Source: Polytrichum commune
Taxonomy: Eukaryota; Streptophyta; Polytrichopsida; Polytrichales; Polytrichaceae
DNA: 64,000 nt
NCBI GenBank assembly: GCA_950295325.1
Contig: OX485806.1
Location: 9,052,001-9,116,000, forward strand
Direction: 5' to 3'
Both the position numbers and the translations under genes were made by a program. The notes below the pieces were generated by a model. It made no database searches. It saw only the letters and a program-made list of their open reading frames with translations, and was not told the DNA's origin. This document shows positions 1-11,274 of this stretch, one piece after another (within the stretch, counting starts at the first letter, position 1; every line of letters begins with the position of its first letter).

Positions 1-1217
1 CCCGGCATGTTATCGGGTGGTCCCCGGGCAACAAAATAGTTGTTGTACCTTCTTTGAAGGTTATGTTTTTCTGCCCCGCTATTGTTGTAACGTGGCTAGT
101 CCGCCAACCTATGTTACTAGCTGGGAATGAGAAAAACGTTAAACTCCTCAATATGGTATGTGTAGAGGCGCTGTCCAAGAGGGCAGTCTCCATACCTTGA
201 GTCATTGGAGTTGTGACAATCATGTAATTCTCTATGTCCATATCAGGGATGGATGGAATTTGGACTGCATGAGACTCTCTATTTTGGCTACGTAATTTCT
301 GTAGCTCCTTATACATCTCAATTATGTAGGCCGATGCTCGGCAATCTCTCGCATAATGGCCGGGGCGGCCACATTTATGACATGAACATGCGGATTGCTT
401 TGAGGCTTTATGTTTCGGCGGTACATACCTCGGTTTTTGGTCCCTAGGTTTGAATTTGAATGACCTAGGTGGAGGTCGGCGTTGGAAACCTCTTGGTGAT
501 CGACGTGGCGCTTCCGAGAGGTGTACGGCCGGCGCTCCTTTCGATGGTCCAGCAGCTATCATTGCATGGATCTCACGTGCGGGCCTAGATTTTGCATTTT
601 TAAGCAACATGGCCTGATGTTTCTCTGCGAGAAGGAGGTGAGACATCAGCGTGCTATATTTCTCAAATTTCATGTTTCGGTATTGCTGGGCAAGAATTGC
701 AGAAGCAGGTGGGAAAGTTGAGAGAGTCTTATCAATCAGTTGAGCCTCAGAAACTGGCTCGCCACACAGACTGAGTTGTGATGAGATTCGGTGGAGTTCC
801 CCGTTGAATGAGAGTAGGTCGGGAAAATCAAGGGCCCTGAGATTAATCCAGTCATTTCTAGCCTCGGGTAGAAAGATGGTTTGTTCATGATGGAACCTGT
901 CACGTAGCTGAGTCCACAAGTCAGCGGGGTGATCTACTTTAATGTATTGTTGTCTCAGGGATGGGTGTAAGTGCCTTCGGAGAAGAATCAATACTTGACA
1001 TTTGAGAGAATCTGGTTGACCCTCGGCTGTAGTTTTATCAAGATAGATAGTTGTCTCTTCGGCTCCTAGAGCTACCCTAGCATCATTTTCCCATTCTAGA
1101 TAGTTTGACCCATCGGCAGCAAGGGGAGTAAATTTGGTTTTCATGTTTGCACCGATATCTGCTGGAGGTCGGCTTATGGTAGCTAATGTCACTCTCGGAT
1201 TCGAAGATGATGCCATT
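1..1217 (-). pseudogene. copia gag-like region (decayed)
   Basis: The minus-strand translation begins near 1217 with MASSSNPRVTLATISRP. It has the layout of plant copia Gag proteins, with an N-terminal helical gag domain and, at about 330-390, a CCHC zinc knuckle reading CHKCGRPGHYARDC. In the family, Gag builds the particle and the knuckle binds element RNA. The region is not continuously open and is treated as a fossil. It continues beyond the left window edge. Confidence 0.75.
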
Positions 1218-2161
1218 TCAGGTCATCTAGGAATTAGATGGCAACAATGTACTAGAGTGATGATACTTTTTAGTTTTAGCCTATCGTAATCTGATTCAAC
1301 AAGTGTAGTATCTAAAGTATACAAATATACTTTTGTTGTAATAAAGTGGGGTTATATATATATCCAGACTGTATTTGTTGTTGGTTCAGATTTCATTGTT
1401 AGTTTAGAGCTGATCTAACTCGGACAAAGCATCAAAAGTAGAGAGGAGGGAGGGATGGTTTATCAGAGTTAGTTTTGTCAATGTGTGTTTATGTAGTAAC
1501 AAAATGTAGCTCTCGGCAGCAGCAAAATGTAGTTCTCGGCAGCAACAGAATGTAGCTCTCGGCAGCAGCAGAAGTAGTCTATCTGCAAAAGAGGAGTTAA
1601 TATCTGCAGCCGTAATAAGAGTTATCTGCGGCAGCAAGGAGAGTCTAACTGTAGCAGCGACAACTAAGTAATGGAGGGTATCTGCAACAAAACTCTAAGA
1701 TGTTCTAGCAGTAATACAGTGAGCATATATGCGGCAGTGATAAGAGTTTGTTTACATAAGTAGTAAGAAGATAGTATCTGTGGCAACCAGAAAAGTCTAT
1801 CAGCAAAAAATGAGATTTTCTGTAGTAGCAAAAAGGGAGAAAGTTTTCTGCAGCAAGGAAGATTTATCTGTAGTAGCGACAGAAAGTTATCTATGGCAGC
1901 AAAACTCTAAGATGTTCTAGCTAACTATCAGGGTCTCTCTAATCTGTAGTCCGATTCACTGATACTAGTTGCAATCTGTTCTAAAGAGTAAATCATAGGA
2001 GTTGGTGTAGGACCAGCGCTTCCGCGTGGTATAGCGGAGCGGAGAGAGAGAGCTAGATAGTGAGCTAAGGTTTTTATGGGGCTGAAGCTTAGTCTTGAGC
2101 GGGAAAGAGAGGAAAAAAAAAATTTGAACTAGGAGCTCTCAAGCAATCGTGACTGATAACG

Positions 2162-2409
2162 TGTTAAGACTAGGCAATAGCCGGTAAGTGTGATAGTGCA
2201 AGTGACTAACAAGAGTCATGTAGTCGTATATATATGCTTTAAGACTAAGTACATTAATGGGGCTTAGCCGCCACTTAGTAGCCTACAATACTATGTTTAA
2301 CTAACCCGGACCCACTACCGTGGGGATAGTGTAGCCACCTTCCGGAAGGCGGCTACCGTCATCTATATTCGGCTATAGGTCGTCAGGCTAGCTATAGGCT
2401 GCCTTAACA
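2162..2409 (-). repeat. LTR of copia element (5' LTR, reversed)
   Basis: In element orientation it starts TGTTAAGGCAGCC and ends GTCTTAACA, so it has TG...CA ends and is 248 bp long. It contains a GC-rich inverted stretch around the CCGCCTTCCGGAAGG core. The outer flank at 2410-2414 (AATAT, i.e. ATATT in element orientation) matches the outer flank of the LTR at 29074-29321. Confidence 0.9.
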
Positions 2410-4306
2410 AATATGTATGGTAACCGCCTGTAAAAATAAGAATGTACTTTATTACTGTGGTAGTAAATGTTCCAAACACTGTTGAATGTCTACACATTAG
2501 CATAAGACGACCTAAAGTTGGGCATTCGCAACATCTACGTAAGCTCGTCCAGTATAAAAATTCATATGAGTTCATCGGGTGAGTGGGATGGGGCTCATTT
2601 TAGAGGGTGGGTTGCAAGTTGGCAAGTACATCCTCCTTGTCCCTCTTTAGTAATCTCAAAGAAAGGATGAAAACATGTGCACATGATGAGCTTGTATATT
2701 ATTTCCCAACATTATTGAGTTAGCGTGGTTGAGAGGTTGTGCATGATATGGCTTTGGATCCTCCTTATTAAATTGGACAAACATACATATATACATATAT
2801 ATCATGTTTATTGCTAATCTACCTCATTCATTGGGTTGCCCATATATTTAGAATATTATTAAAAGAAATCACATTGAGATTGATGTTTGTCTTCTTATTG
2901 TTGAAAAACCCACACATATTTTCTCACATAATATCATAATCCTTATTGTATTACTCTATGTTGGCATTTAAACCCTTATATTGAAAGCATTGAATTATAA
3001 AAATGTCAAAAATAATTACTTTTATATGGTTTTGAAGTGCTCATGGCCGCCCTTATTGAGACTAGAATCATCTTAGTTGTGGGTACCTAAACATATAGAT
3101 ATAAAGTCAACAATCCATTAGTCCAGATTTAGTCATGATAAAAAATAAGAGCCCTTAGACACGGGGCCTTCTTACACCAAGTGATAATCTTAGAGCCACA
3201 TGATAAATAAACTTTGGCGTTTCACAAAGATGAAAGTCCGTTGCTTTGAGCTTAAAAATGATGATAGGTAGACATTGTGAAACCCTAGCCAACCACAACC
3301 TAACTGCACACACCAAGGTAGATGTAAGTCGTATAGGTATACGTAGAATCAGAAAAGCAAGGAGCAATACAATTATCCATAAAGTTCCTCAAAGAGGGAC
3401 GGAAACCATGGGTTTGATATTTCTTTGAGAAAAAAAATACTATTAAGAGCTCATTAGCTCATCATGTATTGGAACCTTTTTGAAAGTTGGTTGAAAGTGT
3501 TGGGACCTCCTCTTCCACCTCTGAAACCTGGGCATGCCAAAATGAGTTTGATACCCAATGAACCAATATGGAATGCCCTTCGTTCAAACCTCCACATTGA
3601 CTCCAAGCATGCACCCACAACTTACCGAACATGGAAAGTTATGCATGCGAAACAACCAACTCCCTACTAAAACTCCGGTTGAGTTAAAGGATAACTCTAA
3701 TATGTCTCAAACTTTATAAATTTAAGAGAATTACTTGATGGAGTTTGTATCGACTGGAATCTGTCTTGGAATCCACCAAGCATTCTGTCCTAAAATCTAT
3801 CTTGCTGAAAAAATGTATTAAATAAGTTGTGGTCTCCCGGAATTTGCGTCAGGCTCACCTCTTGGAGGTGGGTCTGAAGCAAATTCCAGTAGATCATGCA
3901 CCCTTATCCACAACCTGCCATGTAGGACTCCATGTAGACTTTTCACCCACAAACATTTCTTTGGACATTTAGGCCTTCACCTCCTAGTGTGAAGTGAACT
4001 TAACCGGTCTCCGCCTTTTCGACCAATGAGAACTCTTACATTGCCATGGTCAGGGCCTTCAGCCTTGTGTGTGAAGTGGCCCTGACACCACGCCCTTTCA
4101 AGGATCTAGGAATAAACCAACCCATTCACAAAGCTCCAATGGAAGGGTGTGTTGACAAGCCATCCTGTCCTTGGACTCATTGTGGAGTCCACTATGTGCT
4201 CCCACTAGCCCAAGTTAGCATAATCTCATTTTAGTTGTGTCACTTTCCAATAGAGGAAATCAACAATATGCTCATCCCAGATATCATGAAAGAGATGAAT
4301 CTCTTT
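2410..4306. other. AT-rich intergenic DNA, no gene recognised
   Basis: Only short frames occur, with no domain or conserved motif that I recognise. The one structured item is the hairpin at 3839-3887. If the inversion model for the copia element is right, this is the original upstream flank of that insertion, now reversed. Confidence 0.5.
3839..3887. repeat. 49-nt hairpin
   Basis: Two 23-nt arms, GGAATTTGCGTCAG... and its near complement ending GAAGCAAATTCC, are separated by the 3-nt loop TTG. I count three mismatches in the stem, one or more of which would be a G-U pair in RNA. The flanks do not extend the pairing. No function can be assigned; it is short for a plant microRNA precursor. Confidence 0.6.
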
Positions 4307-4315
4307 GTAATTTAG
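4307..4315. repeat. 9-bp target-site duplication, left copy
   Basis: GTAATTTAG abuts the left end of the inverted-repeat element and is repeated exactly at 5599-5607 beside the right end. Confidence 0.85.
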
Positions 4316-5598
4316 GGAGGACGCTAAACACCCCCCCACGAACTTCTAGGGATTCCATATTCGGGCGGGGGCAGCCCTCCCACAAAATTTCTGGCCCCGC
4401 CCGGATTTTTTCCAAACCCGCCCGAAAATAGCTGCCCGCCCCGCCCGAAAACGAAAAAAACATTGCTCTTCCATTCTTGAAGGCCGCTTGACTACAAATC
4501 CCATATTGAGTGCACTTCACCTTCAAGGTCTCAAATCCAATATATATATGTGCACTTCCACCTAGTAAATAAGGCATTAAATGGGATTTCATTCCGGAAG
4601 TGAAACCATCAACCAAGAATGTAATTAACTTGGAAGTCAAAAAATTAGAAAATCCTCATCAACATTGAGGTTATAATGTTTATGACTTACCATTTGAAAT
4701 TGTCTTCGTCATTCTTAAATGACACTTAAATTTAGTGTGCTGATGTGGTATGTATATTTTATAATATTTTAGATAATTCTGGCTACTTTCAAGAATATTC
4801 ATACGCACTTATTTATAAAATATACTTAATGGAACTAATTAATAAATTATTCTAATTACCGGATTTAATTGGAGTTAATTCCATTAATTAAATTTTAGGG
4901 TTAATTAGGCTTACTGGATATAAAAATTGAGTATTGTAATTACTGAAATTGATTGGACTTAATTGGAGTTAATTCCAGTAATTAAATTTTAGTATTAATT
5001 AGTCTTACTTAATTTGGAAAGAATACTCTCTGATTTATTTGGGATTAATTAGGATTAATCAGAATTAATTAGACATAATTACATTAAATCACACTTAATT
5101 AGAATAAGTGCGTATGAATATTCTTGAAAGTAGCCAGAATTATCTAAAATATTATAAAATATACAAACCACATCAGCACACTAAATTTAAGTGTCATTTA
5201 AGAATGACGAAGACAATTTCAAATGGTAAGTCATAAAAATTATAACCTCAATGTTGATGAGGATTTTCTAATTTTTTGACTTCCAAGTTAATTACATTCC
5301 TGGTTGATGGTTTCACTTCCGGAATGAAATCCCATTTAATGCCTTATTTACTAGGTGGAAGTGCACATATATATTGGATTTGAGACCTTGAAGGTGAAGT
5401 GCACTCAATATGGGATTTGTAGTCAAGCGGCCTTCAAGAATGGAAGAGCAATGTTTTTTTCGTTTTCGGGCGGGGCGGGCAGCTATTTTCGGGCGGGTTT
5501 GGAAAAAATCCGGGCGGGGCCAGAATTTTCCTGGGAGGGCTGCCCCCGCCCGAATATGGAATCCCTAGAAGTTCGTGGGGGGGTGTTTAGCGTCCTCC
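4316..5598. mobile_element. Mutator-type non-autonomous element with long inverted repeats
   Basis: Both ends read GGAGGACGCTAAACAC inward, and the arms pair over about 495 bp (4316 to about 4812 against about 5104 to 5598). A 9-bp direct duplication, GTAATTTAG, flanks the element exactly (4307-4315 and 5599-5607). Long terminal inverted repeats with a 9-bp target duplication are the hallmark of the Mutator (MULE) superfamily. The outer 200 bp of each arm are GC-rich and full of GGGCGGG runs, while the ~290-bp centre is AT-rich with ATTAATTAG motifs. Similar short reading frames in both arms (4284-4640 minus, 5355-5618 plus) are a by-product of the symmetry. There is no transposase, so it needs one from elsewhere. 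The arms are very similar, so it is probably young. Confidence 0.85.
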
Positions 5599-5607
5599 GT
5601 AATTTAG
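5599..5607. repeat. 9-bp target-site duplication, right copy
   Basis: GTAATTTAG, identical to 4307-4315. Confidence 0.85.
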
Positions 5608-5702
5608 GACGATTTTAAGACTTGGTGATGCTCATTGAAATTGCGTACATAGCATGTTACATAATGTTAGGTTAATTGTTTGTAACATTATTAAAATAGA
5701 TT

Positions 5703-7637
5703 CGAGGTTATCGTTGTACTCATCAATGATAGATCTATGAGATTTTACCGTCCACTTTCATAAAGGTCAAGATTCACGAATTCTTATTGTCTTCTTTCTT
5801 GTGAGTAGTAAGTCTAGGATTCCTCGACAACTACAATGTGAAAGGAGAAATTTCTTAAAGTATTTTAAACACCTAGTAGTTGTTGTTGGTGGTCTTCAGA
5901 TCTTGGTGTAAACAAGAAAAACACCCATAGAAAGGAAAATTGAAGGAATATAATAGAAAGATGGGATGTACATAGACGCTTAAAGGGGCAGTTGACACCA
6001 AGACAATAGCGAGGCACCAATTGAATTGACCTTGAATGAGTTCCACATTGGTGGATGTGATCATGAAAATCAAGGGCTTGAGACGAACTATTCTATGATA
6101 ATATATAAACATGGTCTTGGTGAAGTGACACCCCACATGGACCATAGTGGGAGATCTTGTCTATTTATTTATGAAGCCAACATTGGTGATGGAGGTAACT
6201 TATTTTCAAGTAATACAAATTAACATTTATGAGATTTATGGCATCATGATCTTTTGGACTCCAATAAAGATAATCAAAGAAGTGATCAAGAAATACTATA
6301 TATTTTGGTTGTGTAGGATTTCAAATATACTTCTCATCCATGAAGAATGGCATGAACCTTGACCCAAGTGTAACCCAAATTGGACAACAAGAATCATTTT
6401 TGACCAAGGTGTACAACTTTAAATATTCTAGGGGACCCTAACTTTGGTCTTAGTTTAAACCACTTCTTTTATAAATTCAAGATAAATGCAAAACTTAAAA
6501 TATTCTACCACAAGTTTGGGCAAGGCTATAAGAGGTTGCTCAAGACATGCCTTGTGCCACATGAAAAGTTTGGACATGAGCATATATGAATGGCATATAC
6601 CAATCACAAAGGATATTGAAATGTTCCAATTTGTAAAATTTGAAGAAATCAAGAGGTGAGCCCGATTATCATGAGTATTATGCCCCTGCAAATGAACTCA
6701 TAAATCACATTACTTTGAACAATCAAACTTGTGAAACGGTAGTCTTAATAAGGTTGGTTGCACTACAATGCAATTGCATTCACACTATAGATAAGGTTGT
6801 TGCAGTTCATCATTTATATATGTATTATTTTAGATTTGTGTTTGTTGCTCTATTTAGGGTTTGCATGTAGGAAGGGACACCTATATTAGCAATGTAGTCA
6901 ACAAGAAAATATTTGTACACATGAGATGCACACATGCATAGTGAAGCCTATTTTAGGTGCAAGCTAAAAAAATCATTTACTTGTATTGGGAAAAGTAGCA
7001 ATAGCGTAGACATGGATGATAGAGAGGAAGGTGTGCTACCCTTGATAAAGAATGATAATGAGTAAAGTTTCACAAAATTTGCAACAAGGCCAAGAGCCAG
7101 AGACGAGACAAGAAACTTGAAACAAAGAGCTCCCAAGTGATGACTCTAATCACTTCAAACAAAATGAAGCACTTTAAATAAGATGAGAGTCAATCAACTA
7201 TATAGAAAGAACTTAGAATCTACCAAGTTGACAACTGAAAGATGAAAACAACCAAATTTCGAGAGGAGCATGCGAGACGGTAGGAGCAATAAACCAAATT
7301 GAAGTGTTGCAATCCAAGCACACGTGGATTGAAGATGACTCATTATGCACCAATGACTGCCGCCTAGTGGAGCTCAATACATTCACAATTATAACAATAT
7401 TTCATAATCAATGATCACACAAGCATTATCCTCATTGCCTCAAATGATAGAAGTTCTTTGAAAAGCAGGTTGCTCATACGCCTCAATAATGTAGGACATC
7501 AAATTTCTGTGCCCAAAAGAAATTGTTGTTGACCTTAGGATGCAGCTTGCAATTCCTTTCAGGCTAACAACCACACTTAGAACCTCATTTTGTATGTTTT
7601 CATTTTGCAATATGACAAGGATCCAATAGATATGGAA
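5703..7637 (+). repeat. ~2-kb dispersed repeat, left copy
   Basis: This stretch is repeated in reverse orientation at 56692-58980. Shared landmarks include the segment near 6060-6200 (58440-58620 in the other copy) and the short frame at 6640-6870 (57464-57694 minus). Both copies show many scattered substitutions, so the duplication is older than the MITE present only in the right copy. No coding domain, terminal inverted repeat or target duplication is visible, so the element class is unknown. It could be a non-autonomous transposon or a segmental duplication. The left boundary is approximate (about 5700); the right one is where similarity ends, near 7637. Confidence 0.75.
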
Positions 7638-8696
7638 TCACTACCACCATATGTGGTTTTCGTCACAGCCAAAATAGCTAGATTTTGTGTTGCGTACGAC
7701 AAATGTAACTCATAGTTGCAATGGACATGTTGCAATTGGCAAGACCGACGAGGGACAACATACACATGAAAAATAACATTAAGAAACATATTCACTGCAA
7801 CTGCATTAAATGCAATGACCAATGCAACTGCGGAGTTCTCAAACAACAGATCGAGGATGCTAATTAATTAACTATAGTGACCAAGTCATAATCTTAATAT
7901 GACGTTTGAACATGGGTGCGCACTGCCATAGTGATTGTGGAGACATTTAATTTGAACTTCCAAGTTAACGTCGTTTGTAGGGTTTTACGCATCAAATCTT
8001 TTCAAGTTGGGCCCTACCTAGTACATGACTCTCGGGGGGAGCACTCCCTTGTATATTTTGCATACACCTGCGATAATGACCTATTAAAATGGGGGCTATT
8101 TACCTATGAGAAAGGATTATAAGGGATGCTAATTTTTGAAATAATGGTAAATTGTTGTGATTATTTGCACCCTATTGGTAATTATAAATTCTTGGATGTT
8201 TGATTTTATGGTACCCTATATTACTTATATGTAATTTTTTTCCCCTGATTGCCCCCATTCCTTAAAGTGTATGATAGAGTAGAATTCTCGTTAGAAACAC
8301 GTGTACAGAGTAAGAGAAACAAACATTTACTAGGGTTTAGGGTTCACGGTCACACTGAAGTCCGGGCAAAGCAAAACACTAAACAATAACAACAAAAGAT
8401 TGCAATTACATGTCATTAAGCAACACGAGCCAACGAATAAAAATTGTGTTGGATAACACAGTTAGAAACCTTGAAGTCTTAGGGAACAGGCCAGCCACAT
8501 GTGTCTCAAAGTCACATTTACAAGGTTTGCAGAAGCCCTACAATTGATGCCTTGATCTTCCAATCCTACACATTGGAGGAAAATCCCACGCCATGCAAGC
8601 AAAATCCACCTAAACTACCTAGGCTACCATTTACACATGTGGGAGATATGAGGGTACTCGAACTAAAATGACTACTACAGATTTCAAGGTATACTA
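7638..8696. other. Non-coding DNA, no gene recognised
   Basis: Short frames only. Around 8213-8260 there is a TACCCTATATTACTTA stretch followed by a pyrimidine run and GCCCCCAT. Very similar wording recurs near 9610-9720 and at 47290-47460, so part of this may belong to a repeat family. Confidence 0.4.
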
Positions 8697-9080
8697 AGGT
8701 AGGGGTGGCTATTTCCGTCCAAATTTCAGATGTGCCTAGTTGGGATGCTGAAATTATTTTTTTATAAATTTTGAGCGCTCCGCAAAGCTGGTGCAAGAGC
8801 AACTATGAAAAATCAAAATTTTCCGGCATGTTTATGATTTCCTACAAACTTTTAAAGGAAACCTTGTAGAGTGACCAACACTCGCACATAGGGTACGTGG
8901 TATATCCACCGGGTGGATTTCTAAAACCGACCGTTGGCAGCCAATGAAATGTTGGCACCGCTGTGAACGGTAAAAACACCTTGATAAGTGCTTTTGTAAA
9001 CCCAGGTAAAAGCACCTAGAAAGGTGCTTCCGACATAGTGGTCGACTTTAGGACCCGCACGGAAATTGCCACCCCTACCT
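8697..9080. mobile_element. MITE with TA target duplication
   Basis: The ends are inverted repeats: AGGTAGGGGTGGCTATTTCC at the left, and the complement of AGGTAGGGGTGGCAATTTCC at the right, with one mismatch. TA flanks each side (8695-8696 and 9081-9082). The 384-bp inside has no reading frame of note. A TA duplication suggests the Tc1/mariner group. The TAGGGGTGGCAA wording is also seen in plant hAT-type MITEs, but no 8-bp duplication is visible, so the superfamily is left open. Confidence 0.6.
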
Positions 9081-9148
9081 TAATGATCATTCAGCCCTTT
9101 TCCAAATTATATCTCCACATGTGTGAGATAGTACAAATTTAGCAGGTT

Positions 9149-9493
9149 TTATTTTTTATTTGAAATGAACTCACTCAATGAGTTTGCATCTACCTCATCT
9201 AAGGTGTAGATTTTGCTAGTTGATTCATACACTAGAGACACAGTTGAGATAATAGCATCCACATCAACCCACACACAATCACTCTCAACATACTTATATT
9301 TGTTGAGACCCGGTTGTTTTTTGAACCAATGGAGGTAAGCCATAGCAGTTGGGAAGAGCGTTTCTCTATTTCCGTTCTGGACTGCACGTTTCATCAAGTC
9401 AATGGGTTGCCAACAATTGCCCCACTTGGTACCAACCTTCACCCTTATCTTTTGAACCCTTCCTATATAGAACATGCCATATTTTGGTGGCAA
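9149..9493 (-). pseudogene. CACTA-like transposase fragment (downstream piece)
   Basis: A minus-strand frame of 114 codons reads GRVQKIRVKVGTKWGNCWQP near its start and VESDCVWVDVDAIISTVSLVY later. The compact pattern of tryptophans and charged residues looks like real protein sequence. It lies downstream of, and in the same orientation as, the piece at 10350-10763, so both probably come from one plant transposase-related gene of CACTA (En/Spm) type. The assignment rests on remembered family resemblance. No terminal CACTA repeats were found. Confidence 0.35.
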
Positions 9494-10349
9494 AGTATTT
9501 AATTTTTGAAACTATCGCTTTTTCTCCATGCTAATTTATATGTACCACTTAGGTAATTTAATCATGTTTTGTCAAATGCTATATTACATATAATCATGTT
9601 TCACAATCCCAGAGCACCCTATACTACATCTAATAATTTTACAAATTTTATGCCAAATTTTTATACAAGACCCTATATTTTATCGCACGTAGTTCCTACG
9701 TTTTTCGCCAGTGCCCCCCCCGAGACATGACTCCGGGCTAACTTTAGTAAGCATTTTCCAGCTAGCATTACATACTGACTACTAGTTGCACAATTTAAAT
9801 TGGAATTGTATGTTATATGCAAGCTCCCCACAAAAAAAAATTCCACTCATGATTCATGCCTGTAAAATGCACATAGGGTCATGAACATGTCCGAGTCCAG
9901 TGATCCCAAAGACACCAAAAAAATTTGTCGATCCATGTGCTCAACCATACATTTCATCACGCAATATGCACACACAGATAAAAATTTCAAACGTCACACC
10001 ATTCCACAATGAGCACATATGAGTCAATCCTTGCTTTACTTCAGGAAACGCAGATTTCATCTTTGCTACATTGGTAACATGGCTATGGCAGAAATTGAAA
10101 AAAAGCAGGCTGCTACCAAAGAGCGCCACGCTATGCGATTACAAATCAAACCTGTACTCTAGACATATCCCTATCAAAATGCTGCCACAAGGCACAAAAT
10201 GTAAGGCTTCCTGAAACTGCTCGGTCCCATACACAGTAATCACTACAATTCCCCTCCCACATCCCATTCAACACAGTTGGCCCGGTCATTACAAAGCCCA
10301 TGTGTTTCCTCCACGGGTCATTGTGCCTAGTAAATGACCATCCACCTTG

Positions 10350-10763
10350 TTACTGCTTTGGCTTCCGGAGCATTTGTAGGAATTCCACTGGCCACATTAT
10401 CTCGTATCCCACGGTGCCCTCCAAATTTTTGGGAGTAGGTTCAATTGTCACAGCTAGCAATGGGATTACATCTTCCTTTGTAGACTCTGTCACAACCACG
10501 AACTGGGCTCCCTTAGGATAATTCAAGGCATCCTCCCCTTCCAGGACGCAATGTCGTCCTGCCCGACCTTTCCCCACGATCTCCGTGTCGTACTGCGGAT
10601 GCAATAGCTCCACTAAAGAACCCTTTGGATAGGTGGACTGTGCAACACATGAATCTACAGATTTGGTTACCTGCACATGGCCAGGTGTAGCACATAGCAT
10701 TGAGGAAGTTATATTCCTGCTAAAAAAACCCTCCCAACAATCAAGCCTGACCGATTCATGCAT
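10350..10763 (-). pseudogene. CACTA-like C-terminal domain (DUF8039-like) fragment
   Basis: The 137-codon minus-strand frame contains YPKGSLVELLHPQYDTEIVG, then NYPKGAQFVVV and ends near LEGTVGYEIMWPVEFLQML. This resembles the C-terminal domain common in plant En/Spm-type transposon proteins: a small beta-rich domain closing with G-x-x-I-x-W-P. A splice-acceptor-like TGTGCAG precedes the conserved part, so the first ~30 residues of the frame may be intron. The fragment ends about 510 bp before the Ty3 element begins at 11275. I saw no matching upstream half on the far side of that element. Confidence 0.45.
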
Positions 10764-11274
10764 GCCAAAAACTTGTGCCTACTTGAGTGCACTACACTTA
10801 CATCCAATGTAAATTTGTTTTTTGTCCAATGATGAATTTCATGTTTGGTCCTCTTTAGGCTTGAGGAGGCTAACATCATGCTCAAACGTTAGAAAATCAT
10901 ACCTGATCAATTACATCTTCGCAATCAGAGCCTGCGCCGAGCGGGCAATCCACAACGACTATTGCTGCCTTCGCGGGGCAAGCCGGAGCGCTCCCAGCTC
11001 TGCTAGACAAAAATTTGTCCCAAATAGGCATCTTGTAGCCCACACCCACCTCGCTTCTCAGCATTGCCTTCAAGAGCAACAACCAATGCACCCAAAGAGA
11101 TTTCCCAACTCACCAACATTGCACTCACCTGACACCCTATCCCAAATACATGTAGCATAGCCAATTTCCACATAATAAATCCACAGAGCACCCATTGTAA
11201 CAAACCATCTAACATACCTTCTCTTTTCCATGTTTGCCTGCCACTTTAGCTTTTGATTGCACCCCACAAGATGG
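10764..11274 (-). other. Possible upstream part of the CACTA-like gene
   Basis: Overlapping minus-strand frames of 64-75 codons lie here (10897-11091, 11003-11215, 11070-11297), including VGVGYKMPIWDKFLSSRAGS. They could be decayed exons of the same transposase-like gene, but none has a motif I can name. The stretch is cut off by the start of the Ty3 element. Confidence 0.25.

Larger units (their letters stand above)
1..2409 (-). mobile_element. Ty1/copia element, 5' part (LTR, leader, gag region)
   Basis: Read on the minus strand this is a 248-bp LTR (2162-2409), a leader of about 940 bp, then a gag-like region that runs off the left edge. The leader carries short repeats built on a GGCAGCAGCA core (about 1499-1571). 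The LTR is nearly identical to the plus-strand LTR at 29074-29321, with one difference seen. The five bases outside each LTR also agree when both are read in element orientation (ATATT), so this piece and the one at 26590-29321 probably come from a single insertion. The element is a broken fossil. It is young by LTR similarity. Confidence 0.85.

Noticed and set aside
4284-5618. Similar protein-like frames on opposite strands (118 and 87 codons)
   Set aside because: They result from the long inverted arms of the Mutator-type element; composition is driven by the GC-rich ends.
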